DNA of 36,134 nucleotides from Thalassotalea sp. 42_200_T64 (lineage in GTDB: Bacteria > Pseudomonadota > Gammaproteobacteria > Enterobacterales > Alteromonadaceae). This document shows positions 36,047-36,134 of the stretch, piece by piece. Numbering within the stretch: the first letter of the stretch is position 1; every line of letters starts with the position of its first letter. The stretch is taken from contig MABC01000082.1 of NCBI GenBank assembly GCA_002162925.1, positions 1 through 36,134 of the forward strand, read 5' to 3'. The position numbers and the translations under genes were made by a program. Under the pieces are notes generated by a model. The model was not told the DNA's origin and searched no databases. It saw only the letters and a program-made list of their open reading frames with translations.

Positions 36047-36131
36047 TTTCTAAATTCGAGTTTTTCCGCAGTTCAGGCACAACTAGGCCTAAGCGATCAG
36101 CCCAAGCCTGTTTGATTTTAGCGGTTATTGT
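36027..36131 (-). other. Unidentified 3' reading frame overlapping the last CRISPR repeat
   Basis: After an in-frame TAG at the very edge (36132-36134), 34 sense codons run to TAA at 36027-36029, inside the hairpin of the atypical repeat. They read KIKQAWADRLGLVVPELRK, then NSNLESHAMLP. The text looks protein-like and would fit the C-terminus of a gene truncated or interrupted at the edge, but there is no start codon except an ATG three codons before the stop. It does not resemble the end of Cas6f as I know it. It may equally be a chance frame in the array leader. Confidence 0.3.
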
Positions 36132-36134
36132 CTA

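Noticed and set aside
36027-36131. C-terminus of Cas6f (Csy4) or another cas protein beside the array
   Set aside because: The position is tempting, but the residues do not resemble the Cas6f end that I know, the stop lies within the repeat itself, and an in-frame TAG stands at the window edge. No identity can be claimed.

Overview
The window looks like a chromosome segment of a marine gammaproteobacterium of the Alteromonadales (Colwellia/Thalassotalea type). This rests on low GC, gammaproteobacterial gene orders (seqA-pgm; ybfF, DUF2788, ybfE, fldA, fur; dcd-mrp beside metG), a YghU-type glutathione transferase, AstE and a branched-chain 2-oxoacid dehydrogenase operon. The assignment is inferred from gene content and protein resemblance, without any database search.

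Layout. 1-1150: mobile-element debris, namely an edge-cut IS66 tnpB and a decayed tyrosine recombinase. 1215-6450: an unidentified small protein, yghU, a helical hypothetical protein, a broken serine hydrolase, an intact alpha/beta hydrolase and a broken transglutaminase-like gene, followed by a MITE-like inverted-repeat element. 6842-8003: a minus-strand tRNA operon (one tRNA-Ala(GGC), then four identical tRNA-Glu(UUC)) with a near-consensus promoter, a terminator and structured linkers. 8358-13276: yvcK, dcd, mrp/apbC and metG. 13412-19245: an L,D-transpeptidase-like protein, the bkdA1-bkdA2-bkdB operon and astE. 19376-24462: a decay zone with a ClpP-fold protein remnant, a second broken serine hydrolase, a secDF pair whose secD carries three frameshifts, and a frameshifted secreted protein. 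24677-31562: core genes pgm, seqA, ybfF, DUF2788, ybfE, fldA, fur and glnS. 31720-32778: two VOC-family proteins and a truncated membrane protein.

32888-36035: a large type I-F CRISPR array with a strict 60-bp period, 53 repeat positions and 52 spacers of 32 nt. The repeat, read on the minus strand, is the I-F repeat (GTTCACTGCC...CTTAGAAA), so transcription should run right to left. Repeats decay progressively at the left, which marks the trailer end. The right, presumed leader end carries an atypical repeat with a longer hairpin, overlapped by the 3' end of an unidentified minus-strand reading frame. No cas gene lies in the window.

Points of most interest: the unusual right-end repeat; a sharp change in spacer base composition near 34400; conserved hairpins between the tRNA-Glu genes, with a compensatory base-pair change; and the concentration of gene-inactivating lesions in accessory genes while neighbouring core genes stay intact. 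I do not see a convincing new multi-gene system.
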